From: Fremontodendron californicum
Lineage: Eukaryota; Streptophyta; Magnoliopsida; Malvales; Malvaceae
Reading direction: 5' to 3'
NCBI GenBank assembly: GCA_030761205.1
Contig: JAULJL010000004.1
Coordinates: 22,231,172 to 22,295,171 of the forward strand
Length of the DNA: 64,000 nt
Below the pieces are notes generated by a model. That model had not been told where the DNA came from. It did no database searches and saw nothing but the letters and a program-made list of their open reading frames with translations. Shown here one piece after another: positions 47,701-60,247 of this stretch (position 1 is the first letter of the stretch; every line of letters starts with the position of its first letter). The position numbers and the translations under genes are program-made.

Positions 47701-48185
47701 TCTCTGTAATCAACGCATATCCGCACCTTGCCTTCATTATTTGGTATTGGAACAATATTTGCCACCCATTCTGGATATTTTGCCACCTCTAAGAATCTAG
47801 CATCAAATTGCTTCTTCACCTCCTCTTTTATATTTAACAGCATGTCCGGCCTCATTCTTCTCAACTTTTGCTGAATTGGCTTGCATTCTGGCCTTAAAGG
47901 GAGCTTATGAACCATAATATTCGGATCGAAACCTAGCATGTCTTGGTAAGACCATGCAAATACATCCACATATTCTTGGAGCAAGGCTATCAATTCACCC
48001 TTTATTGATGATGACAATGAAGTCTTAATTTTGACCTCCTTTATCTCCTCACCCTTTCCCAGATTTATCATTTCCAATAGTTCCTTATGAAGAAGTACTT
48101 GTTTCTCCTCTTGTTCTATTTTCCTTAATAGATCCGGAGGTAGACCATAATCTTCAGTATCTTCGTTAGCCTCAAAATCACCCAT
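44783..48185 (-). pseudogene. pol: pol of element C: RT, RNase H, archaeal-type RNase H, integrase
   Basis: Reverse transcriptase begins in 48185-47601 (RICVDYRDLNKANLKDNFPL) and has its catalytic YVDD at 47420-47409. RNase H follows and changes frame near 46890. A second, archaeal-type RNase H (YFDGASN...TAEYEA...GDSALV) lies at 46524-46255; this extra domain marks the Tat lineage. Integrase has its HHCC zinc region at 45860-45720 (CHKCQIY) and catalytic residues in VAIDYF, ISDNAL and ETANKNIKKIVE. Its C-terminal part ends at 44783 with a GKWDPNWEGPYVV segment. In-frame stops are at 47603-47601, 47534-47532 and at least three more places, and frames change near 46890, 46520 and 45240. A 27-bp tandem duplication adds nine residues (DMIRPITPK / DMIRPITLK) near 45590-45650. 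It cannot make a working polyprotein. Confidence 0.88.
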
Positions 48186-48200
48186 GCAAATGGGTCTTTC

Positions 48201-51200
48201 AAAAGTAGAGGAAAAGACAAAAGTAGAGGAAAAGACGACTTAATTCCTCTAGAAATAAAATAAACAGTCGAGGGTATGAAAATGGCCTCGTAAAAAGACA
48301 TGGAGTCGCCACCAATCTATTTTAGCTAGGTGTGATCGGTCACCTATTAAAATCAGTTTATTAAAACATTTTAAAATTAATTAAAACAATTTTAAAACCA
48401 ATTTCAAGTTTGCATTATAAACCAGAGAAATCAAAGAAGCGGGTTCAGGAGTCGGTTACGTGTAGGGAAGGATTAACACCCCACAACGCCCGTATAAATC
48501 GGTACCTTATTAATCGTGTGTTATCTCAAGTTTCGGTAAAAAGTTGGCTTTTAATTTAGTATTTCAAGTTAATTCCCAATTTAAAGAAAAATAATTCCAT
48601 TTTTAATTGAAATTGATCCGGAATTTATTAATTCAAAATTTTTCTATATTCCCTGACAAAATCGGCAAAATATAGAAATTTTTATTTATTTGGAAAACTT
48701 TCTGAATCATTCTCATTTTTTTAAAGAAAGATATTCTTTTATTAATGATAATTGATGATATTCCCTCCAGCAAACCCTGTAGAGAACTCATGAATTATTT
48801 TAACTCGGGAATATCTTTATTTTTATTGAAAATCATTATCTTTTCCAAAACATTTAAAAATATGAGCATGAACATGTATGACATAAATAAAATGACATGG
48901 CAAAGTCTAGATAATATAGCAACCTAAATGATATGACATAATTTAAATGGCATAGTATATTCTAGGTGAAAATAAAAATCCTAAGTATCATGGTATATTC
49001 TAAATGAGATAAAATGATTTAAATGACATGGCAATTTTAAATGATATGGCATATTATAAAGGACATGGCATGTTATAAATAAAACAACCTAAATGATATG
49101 GAATATGATCTAAATGACAAGAAATGACATGAAATTAAAATAATACTAACATATAATATGCATGCAAATGAAAATAAAAATAATAATGCATGAGCATAGT
49201 ATATGCTAAACAATATGACAAAAATAACTAAATAAATAAAAAAAAAACATAGGATATCATGAAACATTCAAAATCATATGGCAAACAAATATAAGATCAT
49301 AAAATGTGAAGTAAAATAATAATAATATTATGGAAAATATCATAGCAAAAATCACACATTTAAGTAAAATGCATGAACATGGAAAATGCAATGCATGAAA
49401 ATCTATTTTTTCCTCTAAATAAAGAAATCCGTATATCTAAAAAGATATCCGGCTACCTTAGCAAAATATGTCAAATTAGATTTTCTAAAAAAAAAAACAA
49501 AACTTTGTGATTGTTTGACAACAATTTTGAGGAAAACTTGAATAAAAATTAAAACCTTTACCAAACCCTTTTAAAATGGCTCTAATTTCCTAAGTTTTAA
49601 AATCCCGAACTTAACTATCCTTAACCCGAGATTTATAAAATCATTTTTAATGTTTAACAAGGCTTAGAAAATACCCTAAGACAGTAGCTAAATCTCCTAA
49701 CCAACCCCCTCTAAATGCCTTAGCCAAATTCAACCATTATTCCTCTTTTGATTTCAAATCTGCCTCTACTGTCCGATTTTCCTACACGATTTTTTATCCT
49801 ATTTTTAAAAATTCAAAAAAATCTAAAACAAATAATAAAGACTCAGAACATGTAAATCTACACGTAAACAAATTTTCTTAGTTTTCTGATTAAAGATGAC
49901 TGCCCAAAAAAATCAGAGAAGTTCGAGTACTGGGTGAAAAAACTATTTTTCAAAACACATTTTTTGCCTTTGATAAATTTATTCAAAAATCAAAGTAGAA
50001 ATTGTTGGAAATCATCCTCAAGACCTAAGGACAGTAGCTAAACATTCTAAAAACCTTGGACAAAAATTGGCTAAATAAAAAAAATCACAAAGGTAGAATA
50101 ATCAATTTGACAATTCCTTAATTTTCCACAAGTATGCTCAAGAGAGCATGACTTTGAGCCATTAATTGGCCTAAGTCACAAATCAAGTGGCAATGACATG
50201 GAATGCATGAACATACAGCAAATGAAATGTATGAAATGCATGGTCTAAAGGTCTAAATGGTAAAGGAAATGCATGACAATTCAAGAGAACCTAAATGCCT
50301 AGCTTGAATTTGCATGGCAATAAATGCTATCTTAACTCAATAGGCATGCAATGTTTGATAATGTAAATGTGACTAGGACCTAATATGTTATGAATATGCA
50401 TGAAAATGCTAATGTGACCAAATACCTAAATAGCATAGTAATGCATGACAATACCAATGTGATTTAAGACTCAATATGCATGGCAATATCAATATGGCCT
50501 AGACCTAAAATGTAATGAACATGCATGGCAATACTATGAACATACAATGACTCATGAAACTAATGTCAATGCTGCAACAAACAACAACTAATACACAATT
50601 TCAAGATATGATAATGCAAAGCATGTTACCTAAACAAAATGCAAAATCATGACAAGGCAAGGGATGCATGAAGAGGCCAAATGATCACATGAGACTCTAA
50701 TGCAATCCTATTTAGTAAATGACATAAGTACATGACAAATCATATTAATATGCATAATGTCATGACATTTTCATAAGCATATAACATACTAAAATCAAAA
50801 TGCACAAGATCGTGGCATGGAAATGCAAACAAGTTAAGAAACAAAAGGAAAATGTACATGTAAGGCAAACAAAAATGGGATTTCCGAATGGTCATGGAAC
50901 AATATAATGCCATTTTTATCATAGCATTTTCATAAGCACATGGCATACTAAAATCAAAATATACAAGTTCATGGCATGGAGATGCAAACGAGTTAAGAAG
51001 TAAAAGAAAAATGCACATGCAAGGCATACAAAATGGAGTTGCCGAATGGTCATGAAACAAAACCAAGAAAATGCAAACATGTAAGACATAATACATGAAA
51101 AAAATGCACAACATGAGTATATGAACAACAATGGCTGAACATGCAAGGATGCAATATCAAGCATGGAAATGACATATATAAGTAAATATAGCATAGAAAA

Positions 51201-53972
51201 TAATGTAAAGAACATATATATATAAAAGATTAACATAGACATACAAAACAAATAACAAGCAAAACTAGTAAGTAAAACAAGGAAAGTTAAGCTCCATGGT
51301 TGGTATCAAATGGGCATAGCCTCTCACCTAACCATAATCACTTGGTCTTGCCAAGATCATGAAGCCTTTCCATCTCAATAAAATAGAAAATATACCATGT
51401 AAAATAGAAAATAAGGTGAGCTTCATGGTAGGTAAGAATGGGCATAGCCTCTCTCCTAACCATGGTCACTTGTTCTAGCCAAGATCATGTAGTCATTTCA
51501 ACCTTTTTTGTTTCATATTTTGTAAAAAATCATAACCTTAGAATACTCTAAAAACCTTGTAAAAATCATTTTTCACAACAACATGCAAGGAAGAAAAAAA
51601 GAAAAAAAAACAAGGCAAGTAAAAGTGCCATATTCGGCCATAGCATGAAACCATAAGAAAAAAATGTTTTCCACCATTTTAATGAAGAAGAAGAGATGAA
51701 AACATAAGTAAAGATTAAAAAACTTTATTTCTATGAAAAATTTAGTAGGAAAACATGATAGAAAAATCAAGAAAACACCATGGAAATCAAGAAGAAAGCT
51801 ATGCTAGAGCTTGGTAGAGATGACTACCTTCAAGCTCTCTATTGAATTTTTTTTCTTTCTTTCAAAACATTTTTCTTTGCCAAATTAGCTACTGTTTTCC
51901 AGCCAAAAACCCCTGAAAAAATGAAATCCTCCTCCTCCCTTTAGCCTTGGCCGAATGGCCCTCTAGCCCTTAGATGGGAATTGCACCTTTTCTCCTCCAA
52001 TCTTGGCCTTTAGATTAAGATATTTTGATGACAACATAAAAATGTCATCTTGGAAATTTATAGCAGCCCTTAAGATGTGTACTCAGCCCTTGTAGTAACC
52101 TTAGCCATTAGATGCAAAAGGGGACCAATCCTATGCACTCCTTTGCTTGCCCCTCTTGAGTGCCTACCCTTGGATGAGTTGTGCTCTTCCATTCTTGGTC
52201 ATTGGAAGATGCCAACATAAAAATGACATCTTGTAGATTAAATCCAGCCCTCAACATGTGTACTCAGCCCTTGTAGATGGCCTAAGCCATTAGATGAAAA
52301 GAGATAATCCCATGCACTCCCTTGCTCAACCGAATGGATGCTCACCCTTGGATGAATTGTGCTCATATTTTTCTTCCATTATTGGCCATTAGATGAGGGT
52401 TCTTTTATGAAAAATAAAAATTTCATCTTGGCATTTAAATTTGGCAATTGGATGGTGCATTCAACTTTCCTACAAGGCACCTAAGCCATTGGATGAAGGG
52501 GGGACCATTTGCAAGGTGTTAGTGGTTGCATGTGGCTTGATAGTTACTAGGGAATTAAATTGTTCAAGCTTCCTTCTTCTCCTCTATGTTGGCTGACCAA
52601 GGGAAGAAAAAATCCCAGCAGTTCCTTCTTCTTTCATATTTTCATCAATTACAAATTTGCCCTTTTTGGTTTCTTTGGTGAAATGACCTTTTTGCCCCCC
52701 GAACCTAAATGAATAGCATACGGACTCCAAATTTTAATTTTATTTTTTCAATACTTTTGAAATAATAAAAAATTGAATTCTGGAAGTTTTCAAAACTTTT
52801 CGAGTCCATTTGCTATTTATTTCGGATTTATTTTCAAAATTACCCCTTTTATGCACCCGAACTTTACCATTTTTTAAACGAGCTCTGAATCCAGATTTTT
52901 CTTCACCAATCTCTTCCAAATAATTTAAAAATGTGATCAGAAAGTTTTCATAATTTTTGGAGCTCTTTTACTTTTTTTTCGAGATTTATCTGCTTGATTT
53001 ACTACATAGGGCACCTGGGATTTGGCCATTTTGCAAACGAACTCCGAATCAAGATTTTTTTCTCCAATATCTTCCAAATAATTTAAAAATGATATTTACA
53101 AATTTTTAGAATTTTTGGAACTCGTTTGCTATTTTTTTGGGATTTATCTGCTTGAATTACTACATAGGAGACCCGGTATTTGGCCATTTTGCAAACGAAC
53201 TCTGAATCAAGATTTTCTTTTGCCAATCTCTTTGAAATAATTTTATAATGAGATTTGCAAATTTTCAGAATTTTTGGAACTCGTTTGCTATTTTTCCCAT
53301 ATTTTCCAATTTTTCCCTTTTGCCTCCGAAACCCGATTTTGCTCAAAATAAGTCCGATTTGTGATTTTTTCAAATTTGACCTTGGGCTATCCTTGTTTAA
53401 TCATTTCTCATCAATTAAGGCTTTAGATCTACAGAATTGGACTATTTCTACAATTTTTCCAAATTTCACCGAAATCCACAAAAAAAACTTTAATTCTTGG
53501 TTTTCTTCCGAATTGACTTTTCTATCAGTTTCTCTTCCAAGTAGCTTCTCCATTACCCATAGTCAGTGCTTATCTTTCATTTGAGACCTTCAATATAGAC
53601 CAATTTGATCGTTTAAGCACTTTTCCCCAAATTTCCCGAATTAGGATTTCCTTTCTACTGAATCTCGTAACCCAACTTTCGAACTCCATATCTTTCAATG
53701 TAGACCTTGGATTATCAAAATTCTTTCACCGTTTTTCAATTGAACCTCAAATCTTGATTTTGAAAGTGGGTTGACTTTTGTAATAGTTGACTTTTTGGGG
53801 TTGACTTTTTTTGAGGTTGACTTTTTTGAGTTTGACATTTTCTATCTGCTTTCTTAGACTAAGCCTCGGAGTACCACCTGCAGGATGAGAAAAGCCTTTT
53901 GGCTTTCTGAAATATCAATTTAGGAAGAAAATTTACCTGATTTAGAGGTGCAGACAAAATAAGGTGTCTACA
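48201..53972 (-). repeat. 3' LTR of element D (about 5.8 kb, end-truncated)
   Basis: Ends GGTGTCTACA at 53972. At the left end the first roughly 60 bp present in its partner LTR (62718-62780, TGTCGATACG...) are missing. Instead an 18-bp word, aaaagtagaggaaaagac, occurs twice in tandem (48201-48236). It contains a duplicated segment with gctccatggttggta (51290 and, as gcttcatggtaggta, 51420), the about 158-bp subrepeats (52850-53300), and five TTGACT words at 53769-53845. Confidence 0.8.
53769..53845. promoter_or_regulatory. W-box-like TTGACT cluster in U3 of LTR D
   Basis: Four TTGACT words plus one TTGACA in about 70 bp, within the ggttgactttttt tandem repeat, at the same U3 position as in the LTR of A. 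Confidence 0.45.
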
Positions 53973-53989
53973 GCTACCCCTCTTTGGCT
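53973..53989 (-). promoter_or_regulatory. Polypurine tract of element D
   Basis: Minus strand CCAAAGAGGGGTAGC directly against TGTAGACACC. Confidence 0.78.
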
Positions 53990-54239
53990 ATTGCAGAGAA
54001 TCAGGAATCAGGCAAAGATAAACAAACACTAATTTTGTACGGTTAGTGAAATCACATGTGAAGGAAAGGGAAAGGGGTTTTCTTTTTGCATTTCTTCTTT
54101 TTCTTCATTTTTTTCATTTTTTCATTTTCATTTTTTTTTTGAAAAAGCTGTAAATTGAAGATTTTGTCCTTAAATTGAATTCCTTGATTAATCAAGGCTC
54201 GACCCGTCTTAAGGAAATGGGTTCGATTTCAAAAGAAAA

Positions 54240-54712
54240 AATTATGCCCGAAGGTCTTAAAAATGGTACTCGAAGGTCTTAAAAATGGTGCCCGGAGGTC
54301 TTAAAAAACGGTGCTCGAAGGTCTTTAAAATGGTGCCCGAAGGTCTTTAGAAATGGTGCCCGAAGGTCTTTAAAATGGTGCCCGAAGGTCTTTAAAAATG
54401 GTGCCCGAAGGTCTTTAAAATGGTGCCCAAAGGTCTTTAAAAATAGTGCCCGAAGGTCTTTAAAATGGTGCCCGAAGGTCTTTAAAAGTAGTGCCCGGAG
54501 GTCTTTAAAATGGTGCCCGAAGGTCTTTAAAAATGGTGCCTGAAGGTCTTTAAAATGGTGCCCGAAGGTCTTTAAAAATGGTGCCCGAAGGTCTTTAAAA
54601 ATGGTGCCCGAAGGTCTTTAAAATGGTGCCCGAAGATCTTTAAAAATGGTGCCCAATGGTCTTAAAAATGATGCCTGAAGGTCTTTAAAATGGTGCACGA
54701 AAATTGAAAAAG
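54240..54712. repeat. Tandem array in D, about 21-22-bp unit, about 22 copies
   Basis: Near-perfect repetition of atggtgcccgaaggtcttta followed by 2-4 A. Units alternate between two lengths, giving a higher-order dimer of about 43 bp. The single-copy ancestor resembles array 2 of element C. Confidence 0.92.
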
Positions 54713-55107
54713 ATCTGGATGAAACCAAAGATTAAAAAGGCATGGGTGAAACCAGAAAATTGAGATAACATGGCTGAAACCAGAAATTTGAAAATGATCT
54801 GGATGGAACCAGAAATTGAAAAGCATGGGTGAAACCAGAAATTTGAAAAAGATTTGGATGAAACCAGAGATTAAAAAGGCTTGGGTGAAACCAGACAATT
54901 GAAAAGATCTGGATGAAACCAGAAATTGAAAAGCATGGGTGAAACCAGAAAATTGAAAAAGATCTGGATGAAACCAGAGAATAAAAAGCATGGGTGAAAC
55001 CAAAATTTTGAAAAAGATCTGGATGAAGCCAGAGAATAAAAAGGCATGGGTGAAACTAGAAAATTGAAGAGATCTGGATGAAACCAGAAATTGAAATGAC
55101 CTAGAAA
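54713..55107. repeat. Tandem array in D, about 56-bp dimer of 27-29-bp half units
   Basis: Alternating half units agatctggatgaaaccag and agcatgggtgaaaccag, each followed by an A-rich aaattgaaa stretch, about seven dimers. Long minus-strand ORFs across it (Phe/Ser/His-rich periodic proteins) result from the repeat. Confidence 0.88.
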
Positions 55108-57912
55108 GTAACCTGAAGGATTTGAGAGAGGGTGTAAATGCTTCATGGTGTAAATGCAAATATCTTGGCTTGATGCAAATACTTCTTGAAATGATACAGA
55201 TTTCTTGGATTTATGCAAATGCTTCTAAATGCAGATGCAAATGTCCCTACGAATCATGTTCATGTAAGTGGTTTATGAATGGGATAATTGCAACTACAAT
55301 GAAGATGCAATCTTCCTAGAAATGATGCACTTGCTTGAGATGATGCGAATGTAAATATCTATGAAGGATGTACTTGTAAAGATAGAATGCAGATGCTCAT
55401 GGAATAGTGCAAATACAAATACTCATGAATTATGCAAATGCTTGCTGACACGGTGCAGATGCGAAGCTTAATAAATAGATGAATGCTCATGAGTGATGAA
55501 AATGCCCCTGATCATTTTTCTATATTTTGGCTTAGCCTTTCCAATTCATTTTTCCTCTTCAACTCAAAGTATATCTTCAATTCATTTTTCAATCTTTGGC
55601 TATTCTCTTTGCCCCAACAGTTTTCAAACTCTTATTGACAGAAGTCTACTTGTCGAGTTCTATTTCTTCTCATATTTGGAAGTCAAGGTTAACCCTAATA
55701 GTTCCACACCTTTGAGTTAGAAAAACCCTTATCTCATGTTAACATCAAAAATGGGTATTTCAAAAATATTTTGATTTTCCTTTTTGAAAAACAATTTTGC
55801 TTATTTAATTAAAACTTTTGAGTCAAAAATTTTAACCCCACAGTGTGTAATGTACAAATCTTTTGAAGACTGATGATCACTGTTAGCAATTTTCCTAAGT
55901 GTCAATTTGGGTTTTTCAACTTGAATTGACAAGGCTTGGTACAACATGATTTTGGTTTTTCCAGGAAAACTTCACAACAAAAAATGTATGTCCCTTCTAG
56001 GCTCACAAATGGAACAGATTTTATAAATCATGAATTCATTGAGAACCAAACAAATTCAACTTTCTTTTAGTTTCCATATCAAGGTATTTTGACAAGCGTC
56101 AAGATTGGCTGGGATGTTTAACTGGAAAGTTGATTTTGGAGAAAAAAAGTTTCAGTTTTTGAAATCAATCATCCAAATGAGAGTTGATAATTTGGGAGGT
56201 TCAGGAATTCCTAGATGTTCCTCGATGACCACTTCTTTAAGATGATCTTCTCTTTTGTAGTATCGGCACTATCATAGATGGCATCAAAAATTCCCATTTT
56301 ACTCTAGACCGTCCGTTTTCGGATTTTCGCCCTAGAGTCCCATTCTTTCCAAATTTTTTTTTATTGTTTTACCATGCATTTGAGAATTCTAAATTCTTCC
56401 TTAGTGAAATGATAATTCGATGAGATGGGATAAAATCTGAGGAAAAAAACCCTTCAAGTTAAATATTCATGCTTGATCAAAATGGACTTTTAAAGCACGT
56501 AATGTAGGCCATGGCTCAGGGTTCAGAAAGAAAGGATAAATAGGCCCAAAATATGTGTTTGAGGGTAATTAGATCAAGGATCATTTCTTGTGAAGGATTT
56601 TCTTTGAAGCATTTGTCCCTTTTGGACTTTTCATTCCTTTTGACTTTGCTATTTTTCTTCTTTGCTTTTGGCTTTCATTTGCCATACTTCTTCACATTTT
56701 TTTCCTTTTGTTTTTCTTGGCTTTCATTTCACCATCTTTTCCTTTTTCTTTGACAGAGTGAGCCAGTATTTTATTCGGGGCTCCATTTGCTTTGTATCTG
56801 TCTTTGAGCTAGGACTTATTTTTCCGTGATCTTTGAGAAGACCTTTCCTCGTATTTGCCCCCTGTATAGAGGGTAATCCTTGATCAGGGTTTAAAGAAGA
56901 AAGAATTTTTTCGGCTCAAAAGGGGTGACTATGGATAATTTCTTTTTTGTGACAGGGACATGAAAGATGGCCATTTCTCATGTCAAGCATGAATATTCAC
57001 ATTGAAAAGCAATCCCCAGGGTAAATAGATATTCAGAATATCATTTTGCACTTTGGAATCATCTGAATTCTCATATGTATGACATCACAATATTTTTTTC
57101 GCATGCCCCGATGATTCATGCGTTAGTCCATCCTTTTTCACCATATAACCATCATTTCCACATATGATGCCCCAGTTTGATTAACCATGAGAATTCGTAT
57201 CAACGAGGAACATAGCAAGTATAGGTCTATTTTAAAAAGGCTGAGTTTCAAATATGAGTTCTTTGAAAGTACAAGGAAAAGATGACCCAAAAATGGGTTT
57301 TATCTAGGACATGGGATAATCTAGTTTAATCATTGTGCCCCAGGGTGTCAATCATGAAGTGATGTTTGGGGTAATTAGTGTTTTGTGGTTATTGGTAAAG
57401 GTCATGAGTGGTTTTAGCACAATCTTGACATACATTAATTTACCAAAATTTAGATTCTTGAAAGAATGTCTCATTTGTTCGAATTTCAAGGAATTCGAAA
57501 AAATTTCAAAAAGTTCGTTCCTTTGTTCATAACCTAGACTAGGATTTACATCTTTGCTTATTCTGTAATGACAATGGTTTATGAAGTTTAATCAATCATA
57601 TTCCTTGAAGCATTAGGTCTTTCAAGTGATCTTAGTTTTAGGGATTTAGACATATGGAATCCCCAAAATAGGGAAGGTATTGGGTCATTTCTAACAATGA
57701 TCATCAATATTCTCGAGACTATCCATTATTAGAACCTCCTTAATGCTTGTTTTTGCACATTCAAATTATTGTTAAAATACAACAAACATAAAAACATTCA
57801 AAATTCATTTATTTCATAGGGATGTTAACATAAGACAAGTGTTTTCATCATGAGGTATGAAACTAAATGCATAAAAACTTCCCCTTGACATGTTCTCCCT
57901 AATTCAAACTGG
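55108..57912 (-). other. Untranslated region of D between the arrays and gag module 2
   Basis: 55120-55500 is rich in gatgcaaatgctt-like words. 56340-57095 matches the region next to pol in C and stops matching exactly where C's pol begins (44783). 57096-57912 has no match elsewhere in the window and no recognisable domain. Pol is therefore missing between about 57095 and 57913. Confidence 0.6.
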
Positions 57913-59404
57913 CTATTCCTCGGTACTCTTTTCGACCTTTCCATTTTCTTCCCCTATTATGACATCCACAATGGTCTCATCATTCCCATTCAGTAGATTC
58001 TCCATGCTGTTTGACCTTTGTTTTCTCCCCACATCTAACTGCCCTTTATTAATGAGTGCTTGAACCTTCCGTTTCAGACATATACAATTTTCTGTGGAAT
58101 GTCCCCAAATCCCAGAATGATAATCACAAAATGCATTCTCGTCATACCAGCTCAGATATTGGATTGGATAGGCTCCATTGTAACTTTAGTGAGGAGTTGC
58201 TCTTCGACCAGCTGGGGCAATAGTTTAGAGTAAGACATGGGGAGTGGCTCAAACTGATCTCTTTTTCGGATATTCTTCGGTTTCCTCTGGCTGACAAAAG
58301 GTTGAAAATTTATTGGATTCTGAGAGGTCATCGGGTATAAGTATGATATAATTCTTAGAAGAACATGGTGGTTGGTATGAAGTAACCGGAATATACGGGG
58401 CAAAGTCTCCCACAGCTTGAACATCTTCCTCTTTATTTTTGGGCGTTCTGTTTCTCTTTGCATTAAATGTTTTACCTCCTTCGAGCTTCCTAGCTTGATA
58501 GCATTTTCAATCATTTTCCCAGAGATTACCATACCCGAAAACTTCTTCGTGGTGTTTCCAACAAGTCTATCATAGTATGGGGCCTGTAGTGTATTCACAA
58601 AAAGGACAGTGGTTTCCTTATGAGTTAAGGATGGTTGTACTTGGGTGGCCATGTTCCTCCTCCTCTAAGCATACTCTTTGAAGCTCTCAGTAACCTTTCT
58701 CTCCATATTTTGCATGGTGAGACGGTCAGGTGTCATGTCGGTCACATGTTTGTACTGGTTTAGAAAAGCCCTGGCCAAATCATTCCAAGAGCGAATCTGA
58801 TCCTTGCTCAACTAACTATACCATCTAATTGCAGACCCACTGAGGCTATCCTAAAAGTAGTGAATCAAAAGCTTATCATTATCTATGTGACTTGCCATCT
58901 TTCGACAGAACATGGTGATGTGGGTTGATGGATCGGTCGTCTAGTCATATTTCACAAAGTCAGGGACCTTGAATTTAGGAGGAATGAATAAATTGAGGAC
59001 CAAGCATCGCTCTTTCGCATCCACACTCCCGAATACATCTGTATTTTCTACTGCCTAGAGCCTTTCATCTAACAACTGATATTTCCCTTGGGAATCTGCC
59101 AACTCAGCCTCGTTCGACTCAACCATCTTCAACGTTTCCCGTTCAACTGGGTCGTCTAAGTTCAGGGTGTTGCTGGGGTTAACTGTGTTCTGGCCATCCA
59201 TCATTATGACCTTATTCTGACCCTTTTGTGCCTCTAACCCTTCTCTGGCGGCAAAGTTTTCAGTGTATCCTTTTTCCTTGATTACGGCTAACATCAGCTT
59301 CATCAATTTAGTCATCTGATCCTTAGATTCTGCTTGAGACTTTGCCAGCTGTTCTCGAATTCTTCATGTGCCCTTTCTATTCGGGCAACTTGTTCATTCT
59401 CCAT
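57913..59404 (-). pseudogene. gag: gag module 2 of element D
   Basis: It starts MENEQVARIERA at 59404, closely matching the gag start of element B. The capsid-like core continues through frames broken by several stops: RKMASHIDNDKLLIHYF near 58920-58870, MATQVQPSLTHKETTVLFVN at 58652, then APYYDRLVGNTTKKFSGMVI. The C-terminal zinc region (CDYHSGIWGHSTENC) is near 58120-58070, and the frame ends at a stop at 57913. At least five in-frame stops or frame changes are visible, so it is dead. In the intact family gag forms the particle, and protease and pol would follow; here they are absent. Confidence 0.72.
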
Positions 59405-60247
59405 AGCTCTAGCCTATATTGGAAAGGTACTCAGTACTTCTTATACCTCTGATTTGAAATGGAAAACCTTTCAAAGACTCTTAAAGCCAAGCCAACTCTT
59501 GTCTTATTTCCCCAAATTTATGTCATGATGAATTAGCCATGATTGCAATTTGATGCATGTGAAGCCTAAACAATATGATGTATGGACATATACAATGGAA
59601 ACATGCTGACTATAAATGCAATCACGATGCCAACATGCTGCAAGCAAAGAATAATCAAATCAATGCATAGATATATACAAAGAATGACCATGTACATTTC
59701 AGTGTATTTCCCAATGAATGATCGTATACATTATGAGTGCAATATGATGTCAATTATGATGCATGTAAATAATGAATGATTGACACAGAGTATATACAAC
59801 GAAACTCATGCTGACCATGTGTGTTATGAATGCGACCAAATGCTAACATGATGTATGTAATAAGCAAATTAGTGCCTGGACATATAGAAAAAATCATGCT
59901 GACTATGTTTGTCATAAATCCCACCCGATGCTACCAAGATGCATGTATGAATGTATGGTATGACAAATAATTGATCGGATGTAAAATGCAAAGGGGAAGA
60001 TATCACGGAGGAACTTAATCACCAACATCTCATAAATTGAAGCACAACCAATTCATTCCCAAATCAACATTCACAATGGTATAAACCATGTTTACAAAAT
60101 CATGAGCAGTGGTTAAAACTGTCTTTACAAGCACTTTATTCTTCCTAGCATCCTAAGGCTATAAGAGCCAGCTACTGAAAAAGTGAAAGCCTACTACATC
60201 CTATAAGACCGAAGTCCTTCCACATCATTACCGTAAATCTCTCAATC
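59405..60247. repeat. Spacer 2 of element D with imperfect repeats
   Basis: 59555-59985 holds units of about 110-120 bp containing aatgctaacatgatgcatgta and a catgctgactatg/tatatacaaNgaaa stretch. The same type of spacer precedes gag module 1 (61210-61530). 59990-60247 is unique non-coding sequence. Confidence 0.6.

Larger units (their letters stand above)
37250..48200 (-). mobile_element. Element C: Tat/Ogre-type Ty3-gypsy retrotransposon, 3' part
   Basis: Plus-strand order: 3' LTR (37250-42095), polypurine tract, a 2.7-kb untranslated region with three tandem arrays, then pol read leftward from 48185 to 44783. The copy stops at about 48200, where the LTR of element D begins. The protease, gag, ORF1 and 5' LTR of C should lie to the right of D, outside the window. 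Pol has many stops and frameshifts. Confidence 0.8.

Noticed and set aside
48745..48927. Small ORF conserved between the two LTRs of element D (also 63298-63486)
   Set aside because: Conservation is explained by LTR identity at insertion; the corresponding positions in A, B and C are not open over the same length.
54240..54712. Regularly spaced short repeats resembling a CRISPR array
   Set aside because: There are no unique spacers, no cas genes, and the context is a plant retrotransposon; this is a simple tandem array.
54662..55218. Minus-strand ORFs of periodic Phe/His/Ser proteins
   Set aside because: They are translations of the 56-bp tandem array in element D, not a repeat protein gene.
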